Source: Chenopodium formosanum (lineage: Eukaryota; Streptophyta; Magnoliopsida; Caryophyllales; Amaranthaceae). Taken from it: a DNA stretch of 64,000 nt. Location: assembly GCA_024500155.1 (NCBI GenBank), contig CM044863.1, positions 9,045,501 to 9,109,500 of the forward strand, written 5' to 3'. This document shows positions 1 through 10,620 of the stretch, one piece after another. Position numbers and translations under genes: made by a program. Numbering within the stretch: the first letter of the stretch is position 1; each line of letters opens with the position of its first letter. Under the pieces are notes generated by a model. It ran no database searches. It was given only the letters and a program-made list of their open reading frames with translations, and was not told the DNA's origin.

Positions 1-29
1 TCTTTAAAAGAAGTACCAATTTAAATCTA

Positions 30-1048
30 TCTATAACTAATACTAAAATAGCAACCGCTGACATCATCCTATCCTAAAAGTAGACACAAGTTAGGTTGGT
101 ATTAAAAAATTTCCCTCCAAAAGTATTTATGATGTCATCATTTACTGAATTTTATTTTATTTAATTCAATTTTGGTAAGCTATATTATTATTAGTTTCAA
201 TTTCCGAAAAGTGGTCTATTCTCTATAACAATAATACTTTAATTTTTCTTTCTCATGTACTCCTTTTATCATTCATTTTTTTATATGAGCTCTACTTTAA
301 AATTAAAAATTTTAAAAAAGTATTTGATGTTTTTTTTAGGAAAATGTTATACATAGCCCTTAGGGCTACATATAAGCATTAAATTTACACTTGAAAATCA
401 TAAAAAGTTAAGAAATCATCAAAATATAAACATTAATAACACTGATTTACGAGTGTTTTTCTCATAAATTCCTAATTTTATACAATTTCCAAGAGTATAT
501 TTAATGCTGATATATAACCCTTATGGCTACATATAACATTACCCTTTTTTTAAAACCATATTTGATGTTTGTTTTGAAGATTTTTTTTTTTTTTTTTAAA
601 TTATGGTATGAAAAATAAACAATTTTAGAAATTTTTATTTGTTAAAATCGTGCATCGCACGAGTGAAAATTGTATAGTAGTCATCTGAATTATGACTACC
701 ATAATGTTTTAATGATTATATGGTTCATAATTAACATATTTTTTCCAACTAATTAATTATATTACTTTATTTTAGGTATAAAATAGTATTATCAATAATT
801 TTTTGATTGATCAAATTTTTAGTTTCATTTATGTAATTTTTATTCTTAGTTTATAGTTTCTCGAAAAATATTTATTTTATGTTGGATTAAAAAATTCAAA
901 ATATATATTTGCATTGTAGATATAATAAGACTAATTGTGACTATTTTATAAGGTGAAAAAATAAACCAATCATATTTGTATATCATTAAAATAATATGGT
1001 AGTCATTTTTCAAACGACTACTGTAAAAGCATCCTCGCACGAGACTAG
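30..1048 (+). mobile_element. Helitron-like remnant
   Basis: The left side carries a TC start followed by TATAACTAATACTAAAATAGC, the layout of other Helitron 5' ends in this window. A short GC hairpin of the type CGTGCATCGCACG is at about 650-663. A second one (CTCGCACGAG) is followed by CTAG then T at 1045-1049, which resembles a Helitron 3' end. No coding sequence is visible. The boundaries are uncertain, and two elements may be merged here. The GDSL relic begins directly after it. Confidence 0.35.
343..540. mobile_element. MITE with about 45-bp TIRs, family A (AATGTTATACATAGCCC)
   Basis: A roughly 200-bp element whose ends are inverted copies of AATGTTATACATAGCCCTTA...CATTAAAT. Each end also carries an internal palindrome near AGCCCTTAGGGCT. 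Related copies are at 19700-19895, 44663-44858 and, opened by other insertions, 32835-33553. A truncated copy is at about 58499-58640. It has no coding capacity. I could not fix its superfamily because no clear target duplication is visible. Confidence 0.6.
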
Positions 1049-1139
1049 TCTAGTTTATTATTATGACAATTTTTATATAGATCATCACTTAAATGCTACT
1101 TTTGTACGAGCTAATGTTAATTCATGTGATTTTGAACAG

Positions 1140-1735
1140 AGACTTTATAATATGGGTGCTAGGAAATTATTAGTGACAAATGTTGGAGAAGTTGGTTGCA
1201 TACCTTACGAGAGAAACGTAAATCTATGTTCAGGAAATCAATGTGCTGCGTACCCTAATGAACTAGCTCAATCATACAATGTCAAATTAAAGAGCCTTCT
1301 TACAGAGCTAAACAACAATCTTAAGGGATCTAAGTTCGTTTATGGAGACGCTTACGGCATTTTTAATGAGGTCATCTATCATTACCAGTCTTATGGTACG
1401 TTTTTAGATTATCTGGTAAATTGAAAACTAAAGTTGGACAATTTTATCTTTAATTTGTACATGTGAAATATTGCTAATGTTTGTTACAAAATGAAAATGT
1501 GACAGGTTTTGAGAATGTAAATTCACCATGTTGCTCGAATAATCCTTGGGATAAATCTAGAGGTTTACTTCTCTGTAATCCAAGTGCTAGTGTTTGCAAT
1601 GATAGATCAAAGTATGCATTTTGGGATCCATTTCATCCAACTGAAGCCATTAATATGATTGTTGCCAAACGTTTGATTGATGGGAATATTAGTTATATTT
1701 CACCTATTAATGTTCGTCAATTACTTAACTCTTGA
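1140..1735 (+). pseudogene. GDSL esterase/lipase, 3' fragment (last two exons)
   Basis: Two exons match the C-terminal half of plant SGNH/GDSL lipases, which are secreted ester hydrolases. Exon 1 (1140-1395) follows a good AACAG acceptor and opens with RLYNMGARKLLVTNVGEVGC, the conserved block after the GxND motif. A 110-bp intron (1396-1505, GT-AG) splits a Gly codon. Exon 2 (1506-1735) encodes a CC-containing segment and the catalytic motif FWDPFHPTEA with its Asp and His, and ends in TGA. The N-terminal half, with signal peptide, GDSL serine block and Gly/Asn oxyanion blocks, is not found upstream. That space holds Helitron-like sequence. The two exons are open and correctly phased, so the truncation looks fairly recent. 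Read as an upstream-deleted pseudogene. An alternative is that the remaining exons lie beyond the window's left edge behind a very long intron, which I consider less likely. Confidence 0.8.
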
Positions 1736-1769
1736 TATTCATTGCACTTATTCATACAATATGTACACC

Positions 1770-2315
1770 ATGCTTACGTACCGTCTTACTGTTGAAAGAA
1801 TTTGTGAAACAAAGGAAGTGAAAGTTTAAAATGTGTACTCTTGTTTTCAATTAGGGCACTTGAAGGGTAGTTTTGTAATTAGACAGGGCTATTCAAATGT
1901 AAATTAAATTTCTTATGCAATCAAATTACATACCTGTGTAATCCATTTGATATGCTAATTCGTTATTGAATTATAAGTGCTCTTGGTGACGACTTGGTTG
2001 ATTTATGTATGTTTAATTGTTTATCAAACTTGGTAATAAACTACTTCGTAAATAAAGCCAATTAGAGCATCTCCAATGTTAAGCTAATTGTTAAATTAGC
2101 TTATCATATTACTGTTGAAAGAACTTTGTGAAACAAAAACACTTGAAGGGTAGTTTTTGTAACTAGATAGGGAAATTCAAATGTAAATTTGTTATACAAA
2201 TTATGTACTTGTGTAATCCATTCTATATGTTAATTCGTTAATATTGAATTATAAGTGTTACTTCCTCTTGGTGACGACTTGGTTGATGCATGTATGTTTA
2301 TCGACCTTGCTATTT
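1770..2315 (+). repeat. Imperfect tandem duplication in the GDSL 3' flank
   Basis: A segment of about 240 bp (about 1782-2021) with landmarks CTTACTGTTGAAAGAA and TTGGTGACGACTTGGTTGAT recurs at about 2109-2300 in the same order and orientation. The spacer between copies contains GAGCATCTCCAATGTTAAGC. The second copy is then interrupted on its right by the Stowaway element at 2320. Confidence 0.7.
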
Positions 2316-2319
2316 ACTA

Positions 2320-2590
2320 CTTCCTCTGTTCTTTTTTACTTGACATGTTTCTTTTATCACGCTTGTCAATGCAAAACTTTAACACAAAATAACATTAATT
2401 CTCCATAATTAAAAAAATATAAAAGTTATATATTATGATAGTACTTATTGAGACGAATTCACAAAACACGGTCAAAGTGATCCAACATAAATATGTTTTT
2501 CGTTACATATTATTCACAAAACACGGTCAAAGGATGGGTGGTGAATAGTGTAAAAGTCAAAGTGGGTCAAGTAAAAAAGAACGGAGGAAG
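2320..2590. mobile_element. Stowaway-like MITE
   Basis: Inverted ends CTTCCTCTGTTCTTTTTTAC and GTAAAAAAGAACGGAGGAAG are flanked by TA on both sides (2318-2319, 2591-2592), the hallmark of Tc1/mariner-type Stowaway MITEs. There is no ORF inside. Confidence 0.85.
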
Positions 2591-2711
2591 TACTTTGTAA
2601 ATATTAAGCCAGTTATAAAAATAAGCATACAAAACTACAAAATCATTTTACATTTGATCTTGATGTAACACAACGTTATGGATACATTTAAAACTTTATT
2701 ACGAATATGTC

Positions 2712-2712
<1 letters not shown>

Positions 2713-2768
<56 letters not shown>
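2713..2768. repeat. (TAA)n microsatellite
   Basis: Uninterrupted ATA/TAA trinucleotide run of about 56 bp. Confidence 0.95.
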
Positions 2769-2770
<2 letters not shown>

Positions 2771-2904
2771 GTGCATAGAAGGTAGCCTAAAAGCTCAACA
2801 CATTTTTAAATCCTTCTAGAAACAGTAGAAAAAAATATATAAACATAGAAATTTCTAGTGATATTTTTTTAGACGAGAATTTCTAGTGATTTTTACAATG
2901 TCAG

Positions 2905-3340
2905 ACTAAGACCCCGTTCTTTAGAGCTGCTCTGCATGTTCTGCTCAAATCAAATCTGCTCTTCTCTACTCTGCTCTGCTCAAAAGAAATCTGCTCTGCT
3001 CTACACTGCTCTATTTTCAAATAATAATTACAATAATAATAATAATTAATATTCAATAATAATAATAATTAATATTGTATTGATGATAATAATTTATTAT
3101 TTTGAATAATTATAATAATTATTAATATTAATAATAATTAATATTTTTTTTTGACAAATAATTAATTTTTATTAATCATAATAATAATAATTATTAATAA
3201 TAGTTATCATTATTAATATTTAATAATTTAAACTATTAAGAATTAATATTTAATAATATTATTAATTAATAATTTCTAATAATTATAACAATTCTTTCAA
3301 ATAAATAAATAATAATAATAACAATTTCTTTTATAAACAT
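2905..3340. repeat. TCTGC-rich repeat followed by AT-rich low-complexity DNA
   Basis: ACCCCGTTCTTTAGAGCTGC and several CTGCTCTGCTC steps (2910-3015) resemble the left end and interior of the Tourist-like MITE at 33269-33459. The matching right end is not present, so this is probably a truncated copy. 3015-3340 is AATAAT/ATTAAT low-complexity sequence with nothing else recognisable. Confidence 0.5.
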
Positions 3341-3379
3341 TTGATATTAGAATCACATTTTGTAAAAATATTATATGTA

Positions 3380-3560
3380 TGTAGGCAGTGGTGGAGCCAG
3401 GATTTCTAATTCGAGGGGACAAATTTCGGAGGTTCAATGTTTCGACAAAAATTTCAAGGAAAAAGAAAATTCACATAAATTGTTTAATATTTATTTGAAA
3501 TCGTATACAACAAGTATTCCTATATGGCAAAAGAGGAGTAACAATGTTCATCGTATTTTA
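3380..3560 (+). mobile_element. Possible TE terminus (GGTGGAGCCAGGATTT motif)
   Basis: CAGTGGTGGAGCCAGGATTT at about 3387 resembles a terminal motif common to hAT-type elements in plants. A 68-codon open frame runs through it. I see no matching inverted end nearby, so this is a fragment at best, and I do not regard the frame as a gene. Confidence 0.3.
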
Positions 3561-3852
3561 AGAAAATTATCCGACAAATGAATAAATATTTGTTTGTAAA
3601 CCCAATTCCAAGTTATTTAATCCAATAATTGATAAATAAAAATCTATTACCTTATCATAATAGTAAATAATTAGTCTTTAAACAATTTGATGATAAATAT
3701 ATATGGAGGGATTTGGATTACATTCGAAAAAAATAAACTTGGATTACATTAAAAAAATAAATAAACACAACTTTATGTAATCAATCTTATTATTACAAAT
3801 GTACTATGTATATATAAATAAAAATTTTAAAGTTATTTACACATAATTAATA

Positions 3853-4878
3853 GGAAAAATTTCCCGAAATAATCCCACCTTTGGGCCGTCCGCTGAAAAT
3901 AATCCCACCTTTGGATTATTTTTTAATAATCCCACCTTTACCCCCCGCTCTTTTTAAATGGCCCAACCGGTAACTTAACTTGTTGTAGCAAGTCACTTGA
4001 CACGTGTTGACACCCGATTAGTTCAAATAATAAAATTAAAAAAAAAGATAAAAAAAAACAATTAATTAATAATAAAACCACCCACCAGCCAAATCACCTC
4101 CCTTGCCACCTATCCCAGCCCGCCGACCTCCCCAGCCACCAATCCCGGCGCGGCAACCTCCCCCTTTCCCGAATTTTGGCATCCCCATCCCGATCCCAAC
4201 CCCCTCCCCGTCCCCAATTTCGGATTTTCCGACATCCCCTGCCCCCTCTGGCCAAGTCGACCTCCCCCTTTCCCGAATTCCGGCATCCCCCTACCCTCGA
4301 AAACCCCTTCCCCATCTCGATCCCAACCCCCTCCCCGTCCCTTAACATCGGCTTGGTTGGGGTCTTGTTCGGTGTTTCGGGTTTGGTGGGTTCAACATCT
4401 GGTTTCGGGTTTGGTTTGGTGGCGCCGTGGCGGTGTTGGCTGGGTCTGGTTTCGTGGCAGTGGTGGCTTTGGGTTTGGGTGGGGTTTCGAATGGGCATGG
4501 GGTTGGTGGGTTTCGAAAGAGTTTTGGGGTTGGTTGGTTCCGATTGGCGTCGGTTGGGAGTGGCGTTTCGGTTTGGTGGGTTGCGTTCAGGTGGGGATGG
4601 TGGTGGTTGAAGTGGTGTGGCTTAGGGGTGCTGGGGCTGGTGGAGGGGTGGCTGGTGGATTTTTTTTTCATTTTTTTATTAAAATTTTTGGTCAAATTGT
4701 ATAGTGACACGTGTATTTCACACCCAAAAAAAAAAATACCTTTTTAACAGGTAACTGGTCACCTGGGACCATTGGAAGCGGATTAGGGGTAAAGGTGGGA
4801 TTATTAAAAAAATAATCCAAACGTGGGATTATTTTCAGCGGACGGGCAAAAGGTCGGATTATTGCGGGCAATTTTTCC
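3853..4878. mobile_element. Non-autonomous Mutator-like element (MULE), 9-bp TSD
   Basis: Inverted ends of about 90 bp start GGAAAAATTTCCCG and end CGGGCAATTTTTCC. The perfect 9-bp target duplication TAATTAATA lies at 3844-3852 and 4879-4887, and that TSD length is diagnostic for Mutator elements. The interior is sharply different from its surroundings. 4085-4345 is C-rich, with an imperfect repeat of about 100 bp (CCTCCCCCTTTCCCGAAT at about 4157 and 4259). 4346-4665 is G/T-rich. Open frames run through it on both strands, but they are low-complexity Pro- or Gly/Trp-rich strings without domains. No transposase is present. Short captured host sequence (Pack-MULE) is possible but unproven. Confidence 0.85.
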
Positions 4879-5080
4879 TAATTAATAAATGGTAATCTAT
4901 TAATTAAAAACATTTAAAAAATAATAAAAAAAAAAAAAAAACCAATAGTAGATAGTATTTAATCATACTGTATGAACTATGAAGTAACTCATTAATAATC
5001 ACAATTGACAAAGTAGTATACTAGTACTTGATTGAATAGTTAAATGAAAATAGTTAAGAAATAGGGGAAAAAAAGAGGCT

Positions 5081-5176
5081 GTTGAACATTAGAGTAATCA
5101 GAAAACAATAAAAAGTAGGAGGAGAAAAAAATTAAAAAGTCTGTTGAACATTAGAGTAATCAGAAAACAATAAAAG
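5081..5176 (+). repeat. Short direct repeat (about 35 bp x2)
   Basis: CTGTTGAACATTAGAGTAAT followed by CAGAAAACAATAAAA occurs at about 5081 and again about 57 bp downstream. Confidence 0.75.
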
Positions 5177-5262
5177 AAAAAAAAAACCTATGCAATTGTC
5201 AGATGTAGGATTCGAACCAGATCCAAGAGTAAACCTTATTCACAACTCAACCATCAAACCAT
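5176..5262 (-). mobile_element. tRNA-derived SINE-like fragment
   Basis: On the minus strand, GATGGTTGAGTTGTG (box-A-like) is followed after about 30 bp by GGTTCGAATCC (perfect box B) and then a poly(T) stretch. This is the layout of tRNA-headed plant SINEs with a T tail. No cloverleaf forms, so it is not a functional tRNA. Confidence 0.5.
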
Positions 5263-5288
5263 TTTCTTCGTTTCATTTTTTTTACACA

Positions 5289-5660
5289 AATCAAATTTTT
5301 CAAAAAAAAAAATGACATATATTAAAATTTCAATTTTTTTTTTTTTTTTACACAAAAATCTCAAAATTTGATACTGGAACCTTAAAATATGATATTAGAA
5401 AGTCAAAAATTCAATTTACTACCTCCGTTTCATATTATCTGCAACGATTAGACATTTTTCCTCTTTAATTTATGTCAAATTGTTGCAAATAATATGTAAC
5501 GGAGGTAGTAAAAGAGTTAAAATCTGATGCTCCCAGACTCCCACAATTCCTAAATAATTAAAAATCAAATTTGGCAGTTGGCATATATGTTAATATATTT
5601 TGACCTTATACTTGTATAAATTTAATATTACTCCTTTCTGCTTTCATATTATATTTTAAC
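5289..5660 (+). repeat. Direct repeat L flanking the polygalacturonase relic
   Basis: AATCAAATTTTTC through ACTCCTTTCTGCTTTCA is repeated in the same orientation at 7889-8176. The left copy carries a 90-bp Stowaway MITE (5419-5508) that the right copy lacks. The pair brackets about 2.2 kb containing the GH28 relic. Between the end of this repeat and 6410 the sequence is AT-rich without recognisable genes, and no 5' GH28 exons were found there. Confidence 0.75.
5419..5508. mobile_element. Stowaway MITE, 90 bp
   Basis: CTACCTCCGTTTCATATTAT at the left and ATAATATGTAACGGAGGTAG at the right form the TIRs, with TA at 5417-5418 and 5509-5510. The empty site is preserved in the paralogous repeat near 8026. 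Confidence 0.9.
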
Positions 5661-6409
5661 ATAATTATGTCATAATGTTATGTACTACTTATTACAACAA
5701 TAATATTATTTATTTTTATTTAATTATTAATTATACGTTAAAAAGTTCTAAGAAAGTAATTTGAATTTCAAGTATTTAAAAAATAGATAAAATAAAAGAT
5801 TTGATGTATCCTTCTACAAATAAATATTAACAACTATAAATTTAAGAGAGAAAAAAACAAGTTTTTAACATAATTTGTGACATACATAGTGACCATAGAG
5901 TGTAATGTACGACGTTTTAAGAAATCCGGTTAACAGCAAGTAAATTAAACCAATTTTTGATAAAATTAAGATTAAATATATAGTAATATACATATTGTCA
6001 AATGCTTTTTAAAAATAGGTATCTGGCTAATAGGCCCTCTTATAATAATTAATTATAGGGTCTTTTATAATAAATTCATTACTCCATATAATATTTTAGA
6101 AAAATTCATTGTTAATTTAAAAATAGTTATTAAAATTTATTATTAGATTGTAAGTTTTACATTGAGGGAACTGTATATGTTATTTGATCTCAATCGTATG
6201 GCTACACCAATTAAGTTATTTGATAGATTAAAATCTATTATATATTATAATCATTTTAATATATTTATTAATTGACAATTGAATGAGTATTCGTATTTAA
6301 TATCTAACAATTTAAGTTTTTAAATTTCCTAAATTTCAAAAATAATGAAATATATGTTTTTAATTCTTAATTAACATTTATAATTAACATTTTTTTTATT
6401 AAATCGCAG

Positions 6410-7236
6410 AATCTAGCTAGGTTTTCTAATTCCCAAAACGTTGAAATAAATGGTATAACGTCACTCGATAGTCAATTGTATCATATTGTTATCGATGGTT
6501 GTCGAAACGTGAAAGTGCAAGGGGTTACGATTTTTGCTTCAGGTCATAGCCCAAATACTGATGACATTCACGTACAATCGTCAATTGATGTTGCAATATT
6601 GAGTTCATCAATTGCTACCGGTGATGATTGTATCTCAATTGGCCCGGTAACTAAAAATTTGTGGATTCAACATATTGCTTGTGGTCCTGGTCATGGCATA
6701 AGTATTGGGAGTTTGGGAAAAACTTTACATGAGCCAAAAGTGTGCAATGTCACAGTACAAAGGTCGACTTTCACTAATACGGAGAATGGAGTGAGAATCA
6801 AGTCACGGGGAAGGCCAAGTGATGGATTTGTAAGCAAGGTTGTATTTCAACATGTCACGATGGAAAATGCTTGAAATCCAATCATTATTGACCAAAAATA
6901 TTGCCCCAATAACCAGAATTGTCCAAGAGAGGTATATTAAATTGTATTTTTATTAAAAATTCGAGTTTTTATTTCAAATATTTGTAAAATCTTTTAACGA
7001 TTTTTCTTATCTTTATTTTGTGAATATGTTTTCGGGGTGAAAATAAGTGACGTGACATATGATGATATTCATGGGTCATCAGCAAGAAGTTTGATTGTAA
7101 CCCAATGCATTGTTGTTCGGGCATAAAGTTGAAGAATATAAATTTGACTCACAAGAACAAACAAGCTTCTTCTTTTTATAGCAATTGTGAGAGATCAACT
7201 TTTGGGAATGTCCAACCTAAAAGTTGTTTTGAGTAA
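6410..7236 (+). pseudogene. GH28 polygalacturonase pseudogene (pectin hydrolase)
   Basis: A 3' portion of a plant polygalacturonase, an apoplastic enzyme that hydrolyses homogalacturonan. Exon 1 runs from 6410 (after a CGCAG acceptor) to 6931 (donor GGTATA). It shows NTDDI in place of NTDGI, GDDCISIGP (catalytic Asp pair), GHGISIGSLG (catalytic His) and RIKS (substrate binding). That frame is stopped by TGA at 6872-6874, where homologues have a sense codon. The following codons (NPIIIDQ...CPRE) are still family-like and in frame. The next segment (about 7034-7236) has VKISDVTYDDIHG, then a frame change near 7086-7091, then the family C-terminus ending FGNVQPKSC-F-E and TAA. Its splice acceptor is not evident. 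The 5' exons with the signal peptide are missing. With a nonsense codon, a frameshift and a missing 5' half, a working enzyme is very unlikely. Confidence 0.88.
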
Positions 7237-7888
7237 TCTAGTAGTTTAATTTATTTATAATTTTTGGTATTTTTTTTGGATTAATTTATATAGTCAATAA
7301 ATTTTTTTTTAATTTTTTTTTTTATATATATAGTGTGAAAAACAGGTTGATATACATTATACGTTATGGTTGCTTTTAAAATTTAAACTCAAGCTTAAAT
7401 ATAATGTTTTACATTATTTTTTGAAGAATGATTTTCTCTCTTAACCCCCAAACTTTGGTACACATATCATGTATTTATAGATGTCGGATCGGTTCATTAC
7501 TCCCCTATTTTTGCATGTACTAGTTAGTTCTAGAATTGTCTACTTACGTTTTACATTTCTCTACTCTAATTTTCTCTTCATACCTAGATTATTCTCTTTT
7601 GATCTAGTGTGGAGTAGTATTTTTTTTTTTTTGTATGTTATTTATTCGGATACCGTTTTGAGTACCAGTAAATTAAATTACCAAAGTAGATAAGCATGCA
7701 TAAATTATACGTTGTATCACCATAAAACTTGAAAAAAAAAATATTAATATATATTAAAGGAGTTTTCTTCCGAATTTTTAGAGAGCCACATATTTTTAAT
7801 TTTTTTTAATTTATATGTTTTTATTAATAGTAAAATAAAATTTTAAATATGTAACAAAAGTGAAGGTAGTGCTTTTTAGTGGTTGTAA
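7237..7888. other. Gene-free AT-rich stretch
   Basis: Former 3' flank of the polygalacturonase relic. Long T and A runs are present. I see no gene, terminal repeats or RNA structure. Confidence 0.6.
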
Positions 7889-8176
7889 AAATCAAATTTT
7901 TCAAAAAAAAAATTCACATATATTAAAATCTCTATTTTTTTTCTTTTTTTTTTTTTTGACACAAAAATCTCAAAATTTGATACTGGAACCTTAAAATATG
8001 ATATTAGAAAGTCAAAAATTCAATTTAAATGAGTTAAAATCTGATGCTCCTAGCCTCCCACCATTCTTAAATAATTAAAAATCAAATTTGGCAGTTGGCA
8101 CACATGTTAATATACTATTTTAACCTTATACCTGTATAAAATTAATATTACTCCTTTCTGCTTTCACATTATATTA
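7889..8176 (+). repeat. Direct repeat R flanking the polygalacturonase relic
   Basis: Second copy of the repeat at 5289-5660, without the Stowaway insertion, so it preserves the pre-insertion sequence. It does not start with TG or end with CA, so I do not read it as an LTR. Confidence 0.75.
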
Positions 8177-8393
8177 CTTGCTCAACTATCCTTTTACGGT
8201 CTTATTTTATTACTTGCTCCCTATTTTTTTTAGGAAACCTTTTACAATATTATACTAATATTTTTTTCTCTTACCCCTAATTATCATATTTTAATATTGT
8301 TACATTCTCTCCCCTCCTCCATCAAAAAAAAAAAAAAAATATTCTCTCCCCTCCTATCTATCCTGTTTTATTCTTCCACCAACCACAATCAAT

Positions 8394-8398
8394 CAATC

Positions 8399-8438
<40 letters not shown>

Positions 8439-8440
8439 TA
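8394..8440. repeat. (AAT)n microsatellite
   Basis: CAATCAATCAAT followed by an AAT trinucleotide run. Confidence 0.9.
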
Positions 8441-8451
8441 ATAATAATATA

Positions 8452-8506
8452 TACTAAAAGACACACCAGCAATGACACGTGTCATTGTCTGGTGTATCCT
8501 TTAGTT
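8452..8506. repeat. Hairpin-forming inverted repeat
   Basis: CTAAAAGACACACCAGCAATGACACG is followed at once by its near-perfect inverse, TGTCATTGTCTGGTG...CTTTAG, giving a stem of about 25 bp with almost no loop. It resembles a transposon end (Helitron or MULE-like). A sequence of similar character, CACGCAGACATTC...AATATATTAGTATAGA, at 9995-10040 may be the opposite end of an element spanning this gene-free stretch, but I found no target duplication. Confidence 0.6.
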
Positions 8507-8659
8507 GTTTTTTTTAAAAAAATAATCTTTAGTTTACAAATCTTATACATAAATAAAAAGATAGAAAAATAATACATATAGAAAAGATTTGACAAATCTT
8601 ATACATAAATAAAAAAGATAGCAAAATAATATATAAATAAGAGATTTGATATGTCTTTC

Positions 8660-9790
8660 CATAATATATACAGAGAAGTGGATTACATTGACAAAAATAT
8701 AAACTTAAGTAAAAAAAATAGTAAATCGGATTTTTAACACAATTGTGCCTGTAGGGAATATTTCAAGCATTATCCCAAACTTGAACCCTACTGTGATCAT
8801 ACACGCATTTAAGTATGGTGGCGTCAAAGTGAAGGAAGCTAGAGCAAAAGAGTCGCCAACAAGTTTTAGGAACTTGTAAACCGTTCACAGGGTGAAGGTT
8901 ACACCCCTTAACGATCCAAGAGATTGTTAACTCCAATAGGTCTGGAACCAAGACTGAAAGTTCGGGGATGAAGGTACAAATCCAACCTAAAAGAGAAAGA
9001 ACCTGCCTTAATAATAGACCTCTACTTTATTCTTTTTGTATTCATGTACGCTTTCTGGCTAACATGCAATCAATAGGTTTACCCTAAACCTGTTTATCTA
9101 TGTTGGTTGAATATTAATGCACAAACAAATCTATTATTGGCGATCACTTGAATTATAATCATATTAACCTTAAACAAGATTATTAATTATCTTATTAAGC
9201 GTGATTACAAGTACCAATTCCCTTTAAACATGCATAAAAGGTGTGATCAAGCAATAAAAATAATAATAAACATCAAGCAACATAATATTAACAATCATAA
9301 TAATAATAATCATAATTAAAATAATCATGTTAAAGCATAATAATAGCAAGATCCTAGGCATGATCTAACAAGATTAATAACAAACCCTAGCATGTCACTA
9401 AACAATAAAAATCAAAGCTTTAATCCTAACATGATACTAATATGCTATTAGAAAAAAAAAAAAAATAGGAATCCTAAAAATCATAATTGATAGTAGAAAC
9501 TTAATCTTTATCCTTAACATCATACTAAGAAAAGCATCCTAACATGATACTAGGGAAAACATCCTAAACATGATACTTGGAATCAACATAACAACCTAGA
9601 CATGATTTCTATATCATAATATCAATTAAACAATTAAAATACTTATTTGGATGTCTCGTACCTCTTTCTAATAACAAAATACACACGTTAGTAACTTCAA
9701 GGAAAATAATAAATCAAACAATTAAATTAAATAATTTAAATAGAGATTTGGGACCAAACTCTCAGATTTATCAAACCTTTCACGTCTAGG
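8660..9790. other. Uncharacterised repeat-like stretch
   Basis: 8740-9000 has balanced composition and lacks long frames. The rest is AAT/CAT-rich low-complexity DNA with repeated phrases such as CATGATACTA (9430-9560). No gene is supported. A 62-codon minus-strand frame at 8763-8951 has no recognisable domain. Confidence 0.4.
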
Positions 9791-9810
9791 GCGAAGGCAA
9801 CTTCAAATTA

Positions 9811-9888
9811 TGCTATATAGCTTGGTGGTAAAATACTTAATGTTAGAATTAAAGGTTGTGGGTTCAATTCTTATGGAGAACTTTTTTT
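9811..9888 (+). mobile_element. tRNA-derived SINE-like fragment
   Basis: TAGCTTGGTGGTAAAATA (box A) and GGGTTCAATTCTTA (box B) are spaced about 30 bp apart and followed by poly(T), as in T-tailed plant SINEs. A complete cloverleaf is not present. Confidence 0.5.
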
Positions 9889-10116
9889 AAATTATGAAGA
9901 GTGCATGACATGGAATGAAAAACAAATGGAAGGAGAGTCACGTGGCATATAAATAGTTGAGTAGATGACGTGGCGTAGTGAGGAGGGTTTACGTGACACG
10001 CAGACATTCTTAGGAACGCCTTTTAATATATTAGTATAGATTATATATGTTCGAATGTGTTTTATAGTTAGTGAATGGTTCGGGCGTTCAGGTTTAACTT
10101 TTTGTTTACCTCATAT

Positions 10117-10520
10117 CACTATTAGAAAACAACCTATTTCTGACGGACGGGTTCCGACGGACACATAATTCCGTCGGAAAATTCAAAATTTTCGAACAAT
10201 TTCGTCGGAAATTTCCGACGGAATATAAATCCGTCGAAATATAATTTTTAAAAAAATCATTAAAGAAACCAAAACCCTAATTTAAACGTGTTCCCCATTC
10301 TCTTTCCTCCTCTCCTTTTCTCCTCCTTCTCTTTCTCTCTCCTCTTCTCCTTCTTTTTCTCTTACCTTCCTCTTCTCCCTGACGTCCCTGTTGCGCCTCT
10401 TCTCTTCTTCTCTCTCCTTCCTCTTCTTCGCTATCCTTCCTCTTCTCCCTGTTATCTGCTTTCTCTATCTCCTCTTCAAGGCGTCGGTTAGTAGTGTTCA
10501 AGGCGTCGGTTAGTGGTGTT
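10117..10520 (+). mobile_element. Truncated CACTA (En/Spm) element, 5' end
   Basis: It starts CACTATTAGAAAACAACC and continues with subterminal repeats built on TTCCGACGGA / TCCGTCGGAA, typical of transposase-binding arrays in CACTA ends. A pyrimidine-rich stretch (10288-10480) follows, as in first-exon leaders of these elements. No 3' TIR is present. It runs into a second CACTA-type start at 10521. Confidence 0.5.
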
Positions 10521-10620
10521 CACTACTAAAATTCGGTCAAATTGCGACCGTTTTTATGCGACCGTCATTAAAGCGGTAGCAAAATATGAAATTTGCGACC
10601 GATTTTTATGCGAAGGAGAA
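10521..10620 (+). mobile_element. Second CACTA-type 5' terminus
   Basis: CACTACTAAAATTCGGTCAA followed by the repeated word GCGACCG (TTGCGACCGTTTTTATGCGA and TTGCGACCGATTTTTATGCG). The family differs from the one at 10117, and it has the same orientation. There is no 3' partner, so it is a fragment. Confidence 0.45.

Noticed and set aside
4094..4747. Overlapping open frames of 80-144 codons on both strands
   Set aside because: They lie inside the MULE's skewed GC-rich core, are low-complexity and share no domain. Composition explains the openness.
5289..8176. Direct repeats as LTRs of a retrotransposon carrying the polygalacturonase
   Set aside because: The repeats lack TG...CA ends, a primer-binding site and target duplications.
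8763..8951. 62-codon minus-strand frame
   Set aside because: No domain. It lies in repeat-like DNA, with stop codons immediately on both sides.
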